A stretch of DNA of 64,000 bases, taken from contig CAXXGT010000002.1 of assembly GCA_963664045.2 (NCBI GenBank), positions 343,729 to 407,728 of the forward strand, given 5' to 3'. Each line of letters begins with the position of its first letter. Position 1 is the first letter of the stretch. The position numbers and the translations under genes are program-made. The notes under the pieces were generated by a model. The model was given only the letters and a program-made list of their open reading frames with translations, did no database searches and had not been told where the DNA came from. This DNA is from JAPPHA01 sp963664045. Its GTDB lineage: Bacteria > Pseudomonadota > Alphaproteobacteria > Rhodobacterales > Rhodobacteraceae. Below are positions 55,225 through 63,456 of the stretch, piece after piece.

Positions 55225-55953
55225 TCAGCTGCGGTGCCGGAACCGCCAACTCTCGTTCCCGGTTTCGATGATATCGCAGTGATGGGTGAGGCGGTCGAGC
55301 AGCGCCGTGGTCATCCTCGGGTCCCCGAACACGTCGGCCCATTCCTTGAACGGCAGGTTGGTGGTGATGATCAGCGGCGTATGCTCGTAGAGGCAGGAGA
55401 CGAAGTGGAACAGGAGGTGCCCTCCGCTGCGGGCGAAGGGCAGGTAGCCGAGTTCGTCCAGAATGATGAAGTCCCGCCTGCGCATGGCCTCGGCGAGACG
55501 GCCCTGGCGGCCGTCGCGCTGTTCCTCCTCCAGGAGATTGACCAGCCCGACGGCGTTGAAGAACCGACCCCGGGCGCCGCGGCGGATGCAGGCTCGGGCG
55601 ATCGCGATGGCAATATGGCTCTTGCCGGTGCCGGTCCCGCCGATCGCCACGACGTTGCGCGGCGGATCGAGGAAGGAACCGTCCGCGAGCTGGCGCAGCA
55701 GCCGCTCCTCGACAAGGCTCTGCGTGAAGTCGAAGCCGTCGAGTTCCTTCGCCGTCGGCAGCTTGGCGACCGTCATCTGGTACTTGATCGAGCGCGCCTT
55801 CTTGTCCGCAACCTCCGCCTTCAGCAGCGTGCCGAGGGTCCGCTCCGGGGGATGGCCGCGTCTGGCTGCGTCGGCGAGCACCTCGTCGTAGACGGCCTTC
55901 ATGCCTTTCAGGCCGAGCGTGCCCATCAGTTCCAGGATGTCCTTGCGTCTCAT
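55225..55953 (-). CDS. istB: IS21-family helper ATPase IstB
   Basis: The 242-residue AAA+ protein has Walker A AIGGTGTGKSHIAIAIAR near 98-115, Walker B FIILDELGYLPFARSGG near 158-174 and the family end DRLTHHCDIIETGNESWRFR. IstB assembles on target DNA and helps IstA transpose. Its start overlaps the istA stop by ATGA. It is intact, but the element cannot move without a complete IstA. Confidence 0.92.
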   Translation of the reverse strand: MRRKDILELMGTLGLKGMKAVYDEVLADAARRGHPPERTLGTLLKAEVADKKARSIKYQMTVAKLPTAKELDGFDFTQSLVEERLLRQLADGSFLDPPRNVVAIGGTGTGKSHIAIAIARACIRRGARGRFFNAVGLVNLLEEEQRDGRQGRLAEAMRRRDFIILDELGYLPFARSGGHLLFHFVSCLYEHTPLIITTNLPFKEWADVFGDPRMTTALLDRLTHHCDIIETGNESWRFRHRS

Positions 55954-56680
55954 TCGGGGATCTCCCTCAGGCTGTCATAGCGGCCGCAGTCGGCTTCCGG
56001 CTCGACGCTCAGGCGAAGCCGCTCGGGAAGTTCGATCCGTGGTGCCGGACCGGGGTCGCGCCGTCGCGACAGGATGTTCAGGACCACGTCGGCGGAGACG
56101 GCGCCGCCTTCCAGCGCGTCGCCGCAGGCCGCGCGCACCTCGTCGAGCCCGTCCTCGAGCACCGCGGCAAGGATCCGTGCCATCTGCCGATCGCCGTCGT
56201 CGAAGGCGCCAAGCCTGTCCTTCACGGCTCCGAGCGCTTCCGGCAGAGCCCCGTTGCGGAACGGGGCACCGTTGCGCAGCGCGCCGGGCTTGCGCGCGAG
56301 CACGGGCACGTAGTGGAGCCAGTCGTAGACCGTCCTGCCGCGATCGAAGCTGCGCGGGTGGCTGCCGACCAGTTCGCCGTCAAGGCGGATATCGATCCGG
56401 TCCGCATAGGCGAACACTTCCGTCGCCTTCTGGGCCGCCCGCGCCTCGGCGCTGTAGCGGTTGCCGTCGAAGGGCACGAGGCAGGTCCTGGAGACGCTCC
56501 GGCTCAGCGGGCGGTGGCCGTCGAAGGGCCCCGGAAAGGGAATCAGGCAGCGACGCTCCTCGCGCGCGAACACCTCCCAGACCGTCAGCTCGCGGTCGTC
56601 GGGATGCGGATGCTCCCGCGCGTGCCTGCGACAGCTCTCCTCGAGCCAGTCGTTCAGGTCGTCGAGGCTGTCGAAGCGCG
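55950..56680 (-). pseudogene. istA: IS21-family transposase IstA, C-terminal part only
   Basis: About 243 residues match the C-terminal half of IstA (SLDDLNDWLEESCRRHAREH, AYADRIDIRLDGELVGSH, GRTVYDWLHYVPVLARKPGAL). The helix-turn-helix and DDE catalytic core are absent. The open frame continues to 56753, but its first residues (MTGIIPTQPSREQPNYQTSP) are a translation of the IS66 left end inserted at 56681. The same 20-odd residues begin the truncated tnpC at 61863, which confirms the junction. Confidence 0.85.
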
Positions 56681-56705
56681 GTAAGCGGGTAAATGGCGAC
56701 GTCTG
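56681..56705. repeat. IS66-type terminal repeat, copy 1
   Basis: GTAAGCGGGTAAATGGCGAC and the next five bases recur exactly at 61864 and with one change (AAACGG) at 59534. GTAA ends are typical of IS66 elements. The sequence interrupts istA; the eight flanking bases GAAGCGCG (56673-56680) would be one half of the expected target duplication. Confidence 0.75.
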
Positions 56706-56778
56706 ATAATTCGGTTGCTCACGCGAGGGTTGGGTGGGGATAATTCCGGTCATTCATCAATGATCGGAGGAAATTGTC

Positions 56779-57063
56779 ATGTCAGGTTTGAATGGTTCGG
56801 CTGGTTCCCGTCGTGCGCCGGTGGTGCGCAGCGCAGACGAGTGGAGCGGCATCATGGCGGACTTCGAGCGCTCGGGGCTGTCGCAACGGGAGTTTTGCGA
56901 GTCCCGTGGGCTGTCCTCGAAGACCTTCTCGAACTGGCGGTGCCGTCTCCGCCCTGGGGGCGGGAAGGGATCCTTTGTCGAGCTTGCGCCGCCGGTTTCC
57001 TCGGGCTGGGACGTCGAGCTTGACCTGGGCGACGGGGTTGTCCTGCGGGTTCGGCGGTCGTGA
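56779..57063 (+). CDS. tnpA: IS66-family accessory protein TnpA, copy 1
   Basis: The 94-residue protein has the helix-turn-helix layout of IS66 OrfA: FERSGLSQREFCESRGLSSK, then TFSNWRCRLR, followed by a beta-rich tail. It overlaps tnpB as GTGATG, the usual coupling. The copy at 61962-62246 is identical in translation. Confidence 0.88.
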   Translation: MSGLNGSAGSRRAPVVRSADEWSGIMADFERSGLSQREFCESRGLSSKTFSNWRCRLRPGGGKGSFVELAPPVSSGWDVELDLGDGVVLRVRRS

Positions 57064-57425
57064 TGCTCGGCGGCTGGCCGCGGGGCGGCATCTGGCTGTC
57101 GACGGACCCGGCCGACATGCGGCGCAGTTTCGACGGGCTGTGCGCGCTGGTGTCGGGCCATCTCGGGTGCAATCCGGCCGATGGACGCTGGTACGTGTTC
57201 GTCAACCGGCGCCGGACCATCGTAAAGGTCCTGGGCTTCGAGCGGGGCGGCTTCTTCATCTGGTCCAAGCGCCTGGAGCAGGGCCTGTTCGCCCCGCCTC
57301 CGGCCTCCGGCCATGCGGCGCTTGCATTGTCTTCGACCGAGTTGATGGCCCTGATCGACGGCATCGACGTCACCGTTCGCCGCCGTCGCAAGCGTTACGG
57401 CGGTCCCCGGCTGGCGTCCGGGTGA
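57060..57425 (+). CDS. tnpB: IS66-family accessory protein TnpB, copy 1
   Basis: The 121-residue protein matches IS66 Orf2: GGIWLSTDPADMRRSFDGLCALV, DGRWYVFVNRRRTIVKVLGF, and FFIWSKRLEQGLF. The start may be GTG 57060 or ATG 57063. It appears complete. Its end overlaps the end of the minus-strand tnpC exon, so the two genes are convergent, unlike the usual co-directional IS66 order. Confidence 0.88.
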   Translation: MMLGGWPRGGIWLSTDPADMRRSFDGLCALVSGHLGCNPADGRWYVFVNRRRTIVKVLGFERGGFFIWSKRLEQGLFAPPPASGHAALALSSTELMALIDGIDVTVRRRRKRYGGPRLASG

Positions 57426-58206
57426 GCCCGGACGACGGTCATGTCGATGCTGCCGGTCATCGGGTTGTCGGCGAAGAGGTCCTTCCACAGGCGTGGCGTC
57501 AGTTCGTGGACCCGGTCGGCCGGATGGGTGTCGATGCGCTGGAAGACATCGCCCAGATAGGTTGCAGGGCTGATCCCGAGCAGGAAACAGGTGGCGACGA
57601 GGCTGTTGACGATCCCGACGTTCCGTGCGCCGGATTCTGTCCAGGAAAAAGCCAGTTCTTCTGTCCCAGCTTGATGCGGCGCAGTGCGCGCTCGACACCA
57701 TTCGAGTCGATCGGCACCAACGGGTCTTCGAGGAACACCTCGAGGGCCTGCTGGCGTTCGACGGCGTAGGTGACCGCCCGGCGGATCGGGTGCTTCGGCG
57801 TCAGCGCCGGGTCCCCGAGCGTCCGCTCACACCATTGCCAGAAGGCGTCGACCAGCAGGCGGGTGCGGGTGCGCCGCGCCTCCAGGCGTTCAGGCGGCGG
57901 CCGGGTACGGAATTCCTTCTCGATCCCGTACATGCCCCCGATCAGATCCAGCGCCTTCCCGGCGAACACCGGATGGTTGTCCAGCTGCTCCTCGAAATTG
58001 CGTCTCGTATGCGACCAGCAATTTTGCTGCCTCACCGCCTCCCCCCGCGCCTCGGCGTAAGCCGCGTAGGCGCCGTAGCCGTCGCTGACCAGCGTGCCCT
58101 CGAAATCGCCGAGGAACCGCGCGACATGGTGGTGGGCGCGGGAGGGCGCGAAGTGGAACACCACTTCGTCCCGGTCGCCGAGCACCGGCCAGTAGTAGCA
58201 GTCGCG
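57395..58206 (-). pseudogene. tnpC: IS66 transposase TnpC, 3' exon, copy 1 (frameshifted)
   Basis: The exon encodes the C-terminal half of an IS66 DDE transposase: CYYWPVLGDRDEVVFHF, the second Asp in LVSDGYGAYAAYAE, CWSHTRRNFEEQL, and the Glu in DSNGVERALRRIKLG. One A is missing from the A-tract at about 57655 compared with copy 2 (AAAAA against AAAAAA). So the frame turns to GQNPAHGTSG and ends at 57499. Upstream coding sequence is separated by the group II intron and is not in the window. Confidence 0.78.
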
Positions 58207-58272
58207 GTAGGGACACCGGTTGCCCGACGCCCCCCGCACAGATCCCCGCATGCCCGTTAAGGCACGAGGCTC
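58207..58272 (-). ncRNA. Group II intron domains V and VI, copy 1
   Basis: Directly after the RT stop codon the minus strand reads GAGCCTCGTGCC-TTAAC-GGGCATGCGGGGATC (58241-58272). This is a domain V-like hairpin with the AGC catalytic triad on its 5' side. Next comes a domain VI-like hairpin GGGGGCGTCGG-GCAA-CCGGTGTCCCTAC (58207-58235) with a GNRA loop and an A near the 3' strand. The intron ends in AC at about 58207, and tnpC coding sequence resumes at once. Exact boundaries are inferred. Confidence 0.6.
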
Positions 58273-59533
58273 CTACCTCGGGTGATTGACGGCAAACCGT
58301 CTGTCCGGCCATGGGTGCACGGTCCGCAGCGGAGGCCAGAAGACCGCCGCCAGCAGGTCGACCTTGCCCCAGGGAAGGCGGTCCTTCTGCGACCGGCGGC
58401 GCAAGACGCGCAGCCAAAGTCGCTTGAGACGGAGCCCGAACGTCTGGAGGGATCGGGAGCTGGTCGGGACCGCGTAGTAACGCAGCCAACCGCCCACAAC
58501 CCGACCAAGCCATATGGCGACCTCGTAGATGTTGTCGTGCATCCGTTGACGCAGTTCGGCCTCGATGCGCTTCAGGGTCCGGGTGACACGCTTCCTGATC
58601 GGCTTGCGCCCCAGTCCGAAACGTCCCTTCCGCGTGGTCCGGCAGTAATGCGTGAACCCGAGGAAGTCGAAGGTCTCGGGACGCCGCTCTCCCCGTGCCC
58701 GGCGGTTCGCCATGGCGAACCGGCCGAACTCGATGAGCCGCGTCTTGTCCGGGTGCAAGTCGAGTGAGAACGCGGCCAGCCTGTCCTTCAGATCGCACAG
58801 GAACCGTTCTGCATCCCGCTTGTACTGGAACCCGACCACGAAGTCGTCGGCATAGCGCACGATAATCGTCTCGCCACGGGCGATCCGGGCGCGCCATTTC
58901 CTCTGGAACCAGAGATCAAGGACGAAGTGCAGGTAGATGTTCGCCAGAATCGGCGAGACACTTGAGCCCTGAGGGGTTCCCCGCTGGGTGTCCCGCCATT
59001 CGCCCTCTTCCATGACGCCGGCGCCAAGCCACTTGGAGATCAGCCGGATGACCCGACGATCCCCGATCCGGTGCTCCACGAACCTGATGAGCCAGCTTCG
59101 ATCCAACCGATCGAAAAAGGCCCGTATGTCCGCGTCGACAATCCAGTTGACCTTGCGCCGTTCTATCCCGTACGCCAGCGCGTCGAGCGCGTCATGCGCA
59201 CCGCGACCGGGTCGGAACCCATAGCTGAACCCGAGGAACTCCGGCTCGAATATCGGCACAAGGATGGTCTCCGCCACCGCAGTCTGGACGATCTTGTCCT
59301 CCAGTGCCGCGATGCCGAGCGGTCGTGTTCCCCCGTCCGGCTTCGGTATCTCTACCCGCCGGGACGGAAGCGCCCGGTACGCCCCGCTGTGAACACGGTC
59401 GTGCAGGTCGAGCAGGCGCTCTTCCAGTCCGTTCCCGTATTCCTCCCATGTCACCCCGTCCACGCCTGCCGCCGCATCCTTCTTCAGCATGAAGTAGGAT
59501 GCTTCGAGCGCGTCCGTCGTGATGTGGTGCAGA
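58273..59533 (-). pseudogene. ltrA: Group II intron reverse transcriptase/maturase, N-terminally truncated, copy 1
   Basis: About 420 residues of an intron-encoded RT are present: KDAAAGVDGVTWEEYGNGLEE, RRVEIPKPDGGTRPLGIAAL, FSYGFRPGRGAHDAL, TPQGSSVSPILANIYLHF, the catalytic YADD in IIVRYADDFVVGF, and the maturase part TFDFLGFTHYCRTTRKGRF with VVGGWLRYYAVP. All RT motifs from 1 on look intact. The first residues are missing: the open frame continues to 59661 only through the foreign IS66 terminus at 59534. It lies inside tnpC. Confidence 0.85.
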
Positions 59534-59558
59534 GTAAGCGGGTAAACGGCGACGTCTG
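59534..59558. repeat. IS66-type terminal repeat of the DUF4338-bearing element
   Basis: It differs from the 56681 and 61864 repeats at one of the first 25 bases, then diverges (TTGATTTCGCC against ATAATTCGG). This shows a related but distinct IS66 element. It interrupts the RT gene of copy 1; flank GGTGCAGA (59526-59533). Confidence 0.72.
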
Positions 59559-59840
59559 TTGATTTCGCCTGGTTTCTGGTTTCGTCCTGTCGGCTGCGGC
59601 CGATCCTGCGGCCTGACATTCTCCAATTTGCTGCTGCTGCGCCGTTTTTTCCGTTTGACACGATAGGGCGCCGGGGCTATTCCCGGCGAATCAAGACGAA
59701 TCATCGGGGAGAACGGCCATGGGCGCATGGTTTGGATCGAAAGCGACCTCTGGTCTTTGCCAACCGCTCATCGCGATGTGTCCGCCGCATGGCTAAGTCG
59801 AGTAAGCGTTCGGCGAAGGCGTGATGTTGTTGTCTGTTGT

Positions 59841-60734
59841 CTATTGATTGAGGATTCTTTTCCAGTCTTTTCTGAGCGGGCAGAGCCAGATGTCTTTCCT
59901 GGGCTTTGCGAATTCATTCTTTCTGTCGTATTTGCCCCGCCCCTTTGTTGTTCCGACATGGATCCATCCGGACGCCTTGTAGGTGATCCCTGAGAAGCGC
60001 GGGGTTTCGACGAAGGTTTCCATCAGGACCGGGGAGATGTTGTGGTGGCTTTGCCAGTCCTTCGGCAGTTGGCGCCGCGCCCGGGAGAGGATGTGGGAGG
60101 CGAGACCTGGAATCCGGATCCATGGCATGATGAGATATCGGGCATTGTTGATCACGCGGTACAGGTTCCGCTCCCGGACTTCCGGAGACCATCCGATGAA
60201 GGCATCGCGGGGTGCGGTCTTCCATGCGGCGGCCGAGAAGCCGAGCATGGCCAGCGGCCGGCCCTCCCGGTCCTGGACCGCATAGCGCATCTGTGCACCG
60301 ATGAGGGGCGTGTAACCGAGGTAGTGCCAGCGGGCGATGAAGCCGTTCCAGGCGACACTGGCGGCACGGCCGGCGCCGGTGACCCTGACCAGGCGGACCG
60401 GGCGCACCGCGTCCAGGGTCTCCGGCATCGGCGTCTGCGGCGGGTCGGTTTCCGGGCCGAACTCCGGAACCCGCCGCGGCCGCGGTCCGTGTCGCGGCGG
60501 CGGCAGTGTGATGATCCCGTCCCGGTGCATCCTCAGCATGGTGAGCCGGGCCATCATGGCCCTGAGTTCGCCGTCGGGCTTGACCCAGCCGATGGCGCGG
60601 CAGAACGCGCGCGCCAGCCCGGCACGGGTCTGTTGCGGGGAGGCCGCGATCAGGTCCCGCATCAGCGCCATCTCGCCGGTGGTGAAGTCACGCCCGTGGT
60701 AACGGCACGCGATCGTGGTGTTGTCCGCGGTCAT
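59841..60734 (-). CDS. Stand-alone DUF4338 (DruA-like) protein of an IS66-type element
   Basis: The 297-residue protein starts at the ATG overlapping the tnpC stop (ATGA), so it is translated with the transposase. An N-terminal helical domain (about 1-75, FTTGEMALMRDLIAASPQQT) precedes the DUF4338 core: ARWHYLGYTPLIGAQMRYAV, APRDAFIGW, VINNARYLIMPWIRIPGLAS, HILSRARRQLPKDW and METFVETPRFSGITYKASGW, ending WLCPLRKDW. The layout equals the N-terminal part of the IS4 fusion at 52602-54827. About 280 bases without a gene separate its stop from the IS terminus at 59534. Role in the element is unknown; DruA in Druantia is a defence component. Confidence 0.88.
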   Translation of the reverse strand: MTADNTTIACRYHGRDFTTGEMALMRDLIAASPQQTRAGLARAFCRAIGWVKPDGELRAMMARLTMLRMHRDGIITLPPPRHGPRPRRVPEFGPETDPPQTPMPETLDAVRPVRLVRVTGAGRAASVAWNGFIARWHYLGYTPLIGAQMRYAVQDREGRPLAMLGFSAAAWKTAPRDAFIGWSPEVRERNLYRVINNARYLIMPWIRIPGLASHILSRARRQLPKDWQSHHNISPVLMETFVETPRFSGITYKASGWIHVGTTKGRGKYDRKNEFAKPRKDIWLCPLRKDWKRILNQ

Positions 60735-61863
60735 TGCGTGGCCTTGAGTTGTCGGCGCCTGTCTTCGTCCATCGACCATGGCAGCCAGGGTGAGAGGTCG
60801 TCCGGAGGCTGGCCGCCGTTGCCCGCGCAGGCCGAGAGCCAGTCGTCGAGCCACGTGCGGACATCGATCCCGTTCATCCGCAGGGTCTCGATGATCCCGT
60901 ACATCATGGCGGAGTACCGGGCGCCTTCCAGGCTGTCGGAGCCGAACGACAGCTTCCGCCCGATCACGGGACCGCGCTGGATTCTTTCAGGCAAATTGTT
61001 GTCCATGGGAATGTCCGGCCTGTCGACGAACACGCAGAGCCCGCCGCGATGCCGCACCAGCGAGTTGAGCGCCTTCGCTCGCCGGTCCGAACCGGCAGGC
61101 CCCGCGCGTTCCGTCTCCGCGAGGGCGAACAGCTTGTCGACCGCGCGTTGCAGTTGACGATGTGCAATCCCGAACTTTCGCGACTGCTGATCCATCCCCG
61201 CTTCCGGGTCGTAGTGTTTCAGCCGGACCCTGTTCAGGTGGAATAGTTTCCCGATCCGGTCCAGCCACCGGTTCTCCCATGCCTCCAGGGCGTCATTGCC
61301 GGCCGCGGCCTCGATGAATTTGCGGCGAACATGGACCCAGCACCAGGCCAGGATCAGGATGCCGCCGAGAACGCGCGCGAGTTTCTTGTAGGCCGAGTAG
61401 GCGTCACAAACCAGGACCGTGCCGGCACCGACGCCGGCGAACAGCTTGCCGGCCGCCTCGGCATTGCGCCGCGCGTCCACCTGGAACCACACCGCATCCC
61501 GGGAGACCGCACACCACAGCCAGGCCCGGCTGGTGCCACGGATGGCCTTGAGGGATTGAACCCGCCAGCCGGTTTCGTCGCCCTGAAGCACCGAGGCCGC
61601 TTTCAGGTGGGCGAGGATCGCCTGCGACAGCGGGTCGAACAACGGCATCAGCCTGTGAATGCTGTCGCCCAGGGTCCCGGCCGAGATGGGCACCCCCTGG
61701 TCACGCATCCATGCCGCGACCCGGTTCAGCGGACGGTGGAAGGCGTAACGCTCGAGCAGGAAACAGACCCAGAAGCTGATCCCATAGGAGGAGCCGGGAA
61801 ACAGCCGGGGAACCGGTGGCGCCACCACCTCCTTCGGCGCCGACGCACAGCTGCAGGTGCGCC
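60731..61863 (-). pseudogene. tnpC: IS66 transposase TnpC, N-terminally truncated
   Basis: About 377 residues remain, beginning in the Cys-containing zinc-finger region (RRTCSCASAPKEVVAPPVPR). The DDE_Tnp_IS66 domain follows, with the catalytic acids in SVLQGDETGWRV, VLVCDAYSAYKK and DNNLPERIQRGPVIGRKLSF. The C-terminal MNGIDVRTWLDDWL is typical. The upstream about 130 residues are lost because IS66 copy 2 begins at 61864; the 24 extra residues at the start of the open frame derive from that repeat. Confidence 0.85.
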
Positions 61864-61888
61864 GTAAGCGGGTAAATGGCGACGTCTG
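61864..61888. repeat. IS66-type terminal repeat, copy 2
   Basis: It is identical to the repeat at 56681-56705 and in the same orientation. The preceding base differs (C against G), which fixes the boundary at GTAAGCGGG. Confidence 0.75.
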
Positions 61889-61961
61889 ATAATTCGGTTG
61901 CTCACGCGAGGGTTGGGTGGGGATAATTCCGGTCATTCATCAATGATCGGAGGAAATTGTC

Positions 61962-62246
61962 ATGTCAGGTTTGAATGGTTCGGCTGGTTCCCGTCGTGCG
62001 CCGGTGGTGCGCAGCGCAGACGAGTGGAGCGGCATCATGGCGGACTTCGAGCGCTCGGGGCTGTCGCAACGGGAGTTTTGCGAGTCCCGTGGGCTGTCCT
62101 CGAAGACCTTCTCGAACTGGCGGTGCCGTCTCCGCCCTGGGGGCGGGAAGGGATCCTTTGTCGAGCTTGCGCCGCCGGTTTCCTCGGGCTGGGACGTCGA
62201 GCTTGACCTGGGCGACGGGGTTGTCCTGCGGGTTCGGCGGTCGTGA
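61962..62246 (+). CDS. tnpA: IS66-family accessory protein TnpA, copy 2
   Basis: The translation is identical to the 94-residue product of 56779-57063, including the helix-turn-helix SQREFCESRGLSSKTFSNW. It is coupled to tnpB by GTGATG. Confidence 0.88.
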   Translation: MSGLNGSAGSRRAPVVRSADEWSGIMADFERSGLSQREFCESRGLSSKTFSNWRCRLRPGGGKGSFVELAPPVSSGWDVELDLGDGVVLRVRRS

Positions 62247-62608
62247 TGCTCGGCGGCTGGCCGCGGGGCGGCATCTGGCTGTCGACGGACCCGGCCGACA
62301 TGCGGCGCAGTTTCGACGGGCTGTGCGCGCTGGTGTCGGGCCATCTCGGGTGCAATCCGGCCGATGGACGCTGGTACGTGTTCGTCAACCGGCGCCGGAC
62401 CATCGTAAAGGTCCTGGGCTTCGAGCGGGGCGGCTTCTTCATCTGGTCCAAGCGCCTGGAGCAGGGCCTGTTCGCCCCGCCTCCGGCCTCCGGCCATGCG
62501 GCGCTTGCATTGTCTTCGACCGAGTTGATGGCCCTGATCGACGGCATCGACGTCACCGTTCGCCGCCGTCGCAAGCGTTACGGCGGTCCCCGGCTGGCGT
62601 CCGGGTGA
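62243..62608 (+). CDS. tnpB: IS66-family accessory protein TnpB, copy 2
   Basis: The translation is identical to the 121-residue product of 57060-57425. Its last about 30 bases are shared, on the other strand, with the end of tnpC (62578-63390). Confidence 0.88.
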   Translation: MMLGGWPRGGIWLSTDPADMRRSFDGLCALVSGHLGCNPADGRWYVFVNRRRTIVKVLGFERGGFFIWSKRLEQGLFAPPPASGHAALALSSTELMALIDGIDVTVRRRRKRYGGPRLASG

Positions 62609-63390
62609 GCCCGGACGACGGTCATGTCGATGCTGCCGGTCATCGGGGTGTCGGCGAAGAGGTCCTTCCACAGGCGTGGCGTCAGTTCGTGGACCCGGTC
62701 GGCCGGATGGGTGTCGATGCGCTGGAAGACATCGCCCAGATAGGTTGCAGGGCTGATCCCGAGCAGGAAACAGGTGGCGACGAGGCTGTTGACGATCCCG
62801 ACGTTCCGTGCGCCGGATTCCGTCCAGGAAAAAAGCCAGTTCTTCTGTCCCAGCTTGATGCGGCGCAGTGCGCGCTCGACACCATTCGAGTCGATCGGCA
62901 CCAACGGGTCTTCGAGGAACACCTCGAGGGCCTGCTGGCGTTCGACGGCGTAGGTGACCGCCCGGCGGATCGGGTGCTTCGGCGTCAGCGCCGGGTCCCC
63001 GAGCGTCCGCTCACACCATTGCCAGAAGGCGTCGACCAGCGGGCGGGTGCGGGTGCGCCGCGCCTCCAGGCGTTCAGGCGGCGGCCGGGTACGGAATTCC
63101 TTCTCGATCCCGTACATGCCCCCGATCAGATCCAGCGCCTTCCCGGCGAACACCGGATGGTTGTCCAGCTGCTCCTCGAAATTGCGCCTCGTATGCGCCC
63201 AGCAATTTTGCTGCCTCACCGCCTCCCCCCGCGCCTCGGCGTAAGCCGCGTAGGCGCCGTAGCCGTCGCTGACCAGCGTGCCCTCGAAATCGCCGAGGAA
63301 CCGCGCGACATGGTGGTGGGCGCGGGAGGGCGCGAAGTGGAACACCACTTCGTCCCGGTCGCCGAGCACCGGCCAGTAGTAGCAGTCGCG
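62578..63390 (-). pseudogene. tnpC: IS66 transposase TnpC, 3' exon, copy 2 (frame intact)
   Basis: With AAAAAA at about 62830 the frame continues through KNWLFSWTESGARNVGIVNSL and FLLGISPATYLGDVFQRIDT, then HPADRVHEL, the normal end of IS66 transposases. The catalytic Asp (LVSDGYGAY) and Glu (GVERALR) are present. The 5' exon with the first Asp should lie beyond the group II intron, outside the window. Accurate splicing could restore a functional tnpC message, so it may not be dead. Confidence 0.78.
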
Positions 63391-63456
63391 GTAGGGACAC
63401 CGGTTGCCCGACGCCCCCCGCACAGATCCCCGCATGCCCGTTAAGGCACGAGGCTC
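63391..63456 (-). ncRNA. Group II intron domains V and VI, copy 2
   Basis: The sequence is identical to 58207-58272: a domain V-like hairpin with AGC followed by a domain VI-like hairpin with a GCAA loop. The preserved structure in both copies supports an intron that can still splice. The 3' boundary is placed at 63391. Confidence 0.6.

Larger units (their letters stand above)
56681..59533. mobile_element. IS66-type unit, copy 1 (tnpA, tnpB facing an intron-interrupted tnpC)
   Basis: The unit begins at the IS66-type terminus GTAAGCGGG and is repeated almost base for base at 61864 onward (offset 5183-5184). It carries tnpA and tnpB on the plus strand, then the 3' exon of tnpC and a group II intron RT on the minus strand. 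It is cut at 59533 by another IS66 terminus, so its right end is not present here. Confidence 0.75.
59534..61863. mobile_element. IS66-type element with DUF4338 gene, truncated
   Basis: The terminus GTAAGCGGGTAAACGGCGAC at 59534 is one end; transcription runs on the minus strand towards it (tnpC, then DUF4338). The other side is cut at 61863 by IS66 unit copy 2, removing the tnpC start and, presumably, tnpA and tnpB. The element had itself been inserted in the RT gene of copy 1. Confidence 0.7.

Noticed and set aside
61975..63444. Plus-strand open frame of 489 codons across the IS66 unit
   Set aside because: It runs out of frame through tnpA/tnpB and antisense to tnpC; composition is Arg/Gly/Ala-rich and copy 1 shows the same shadow.
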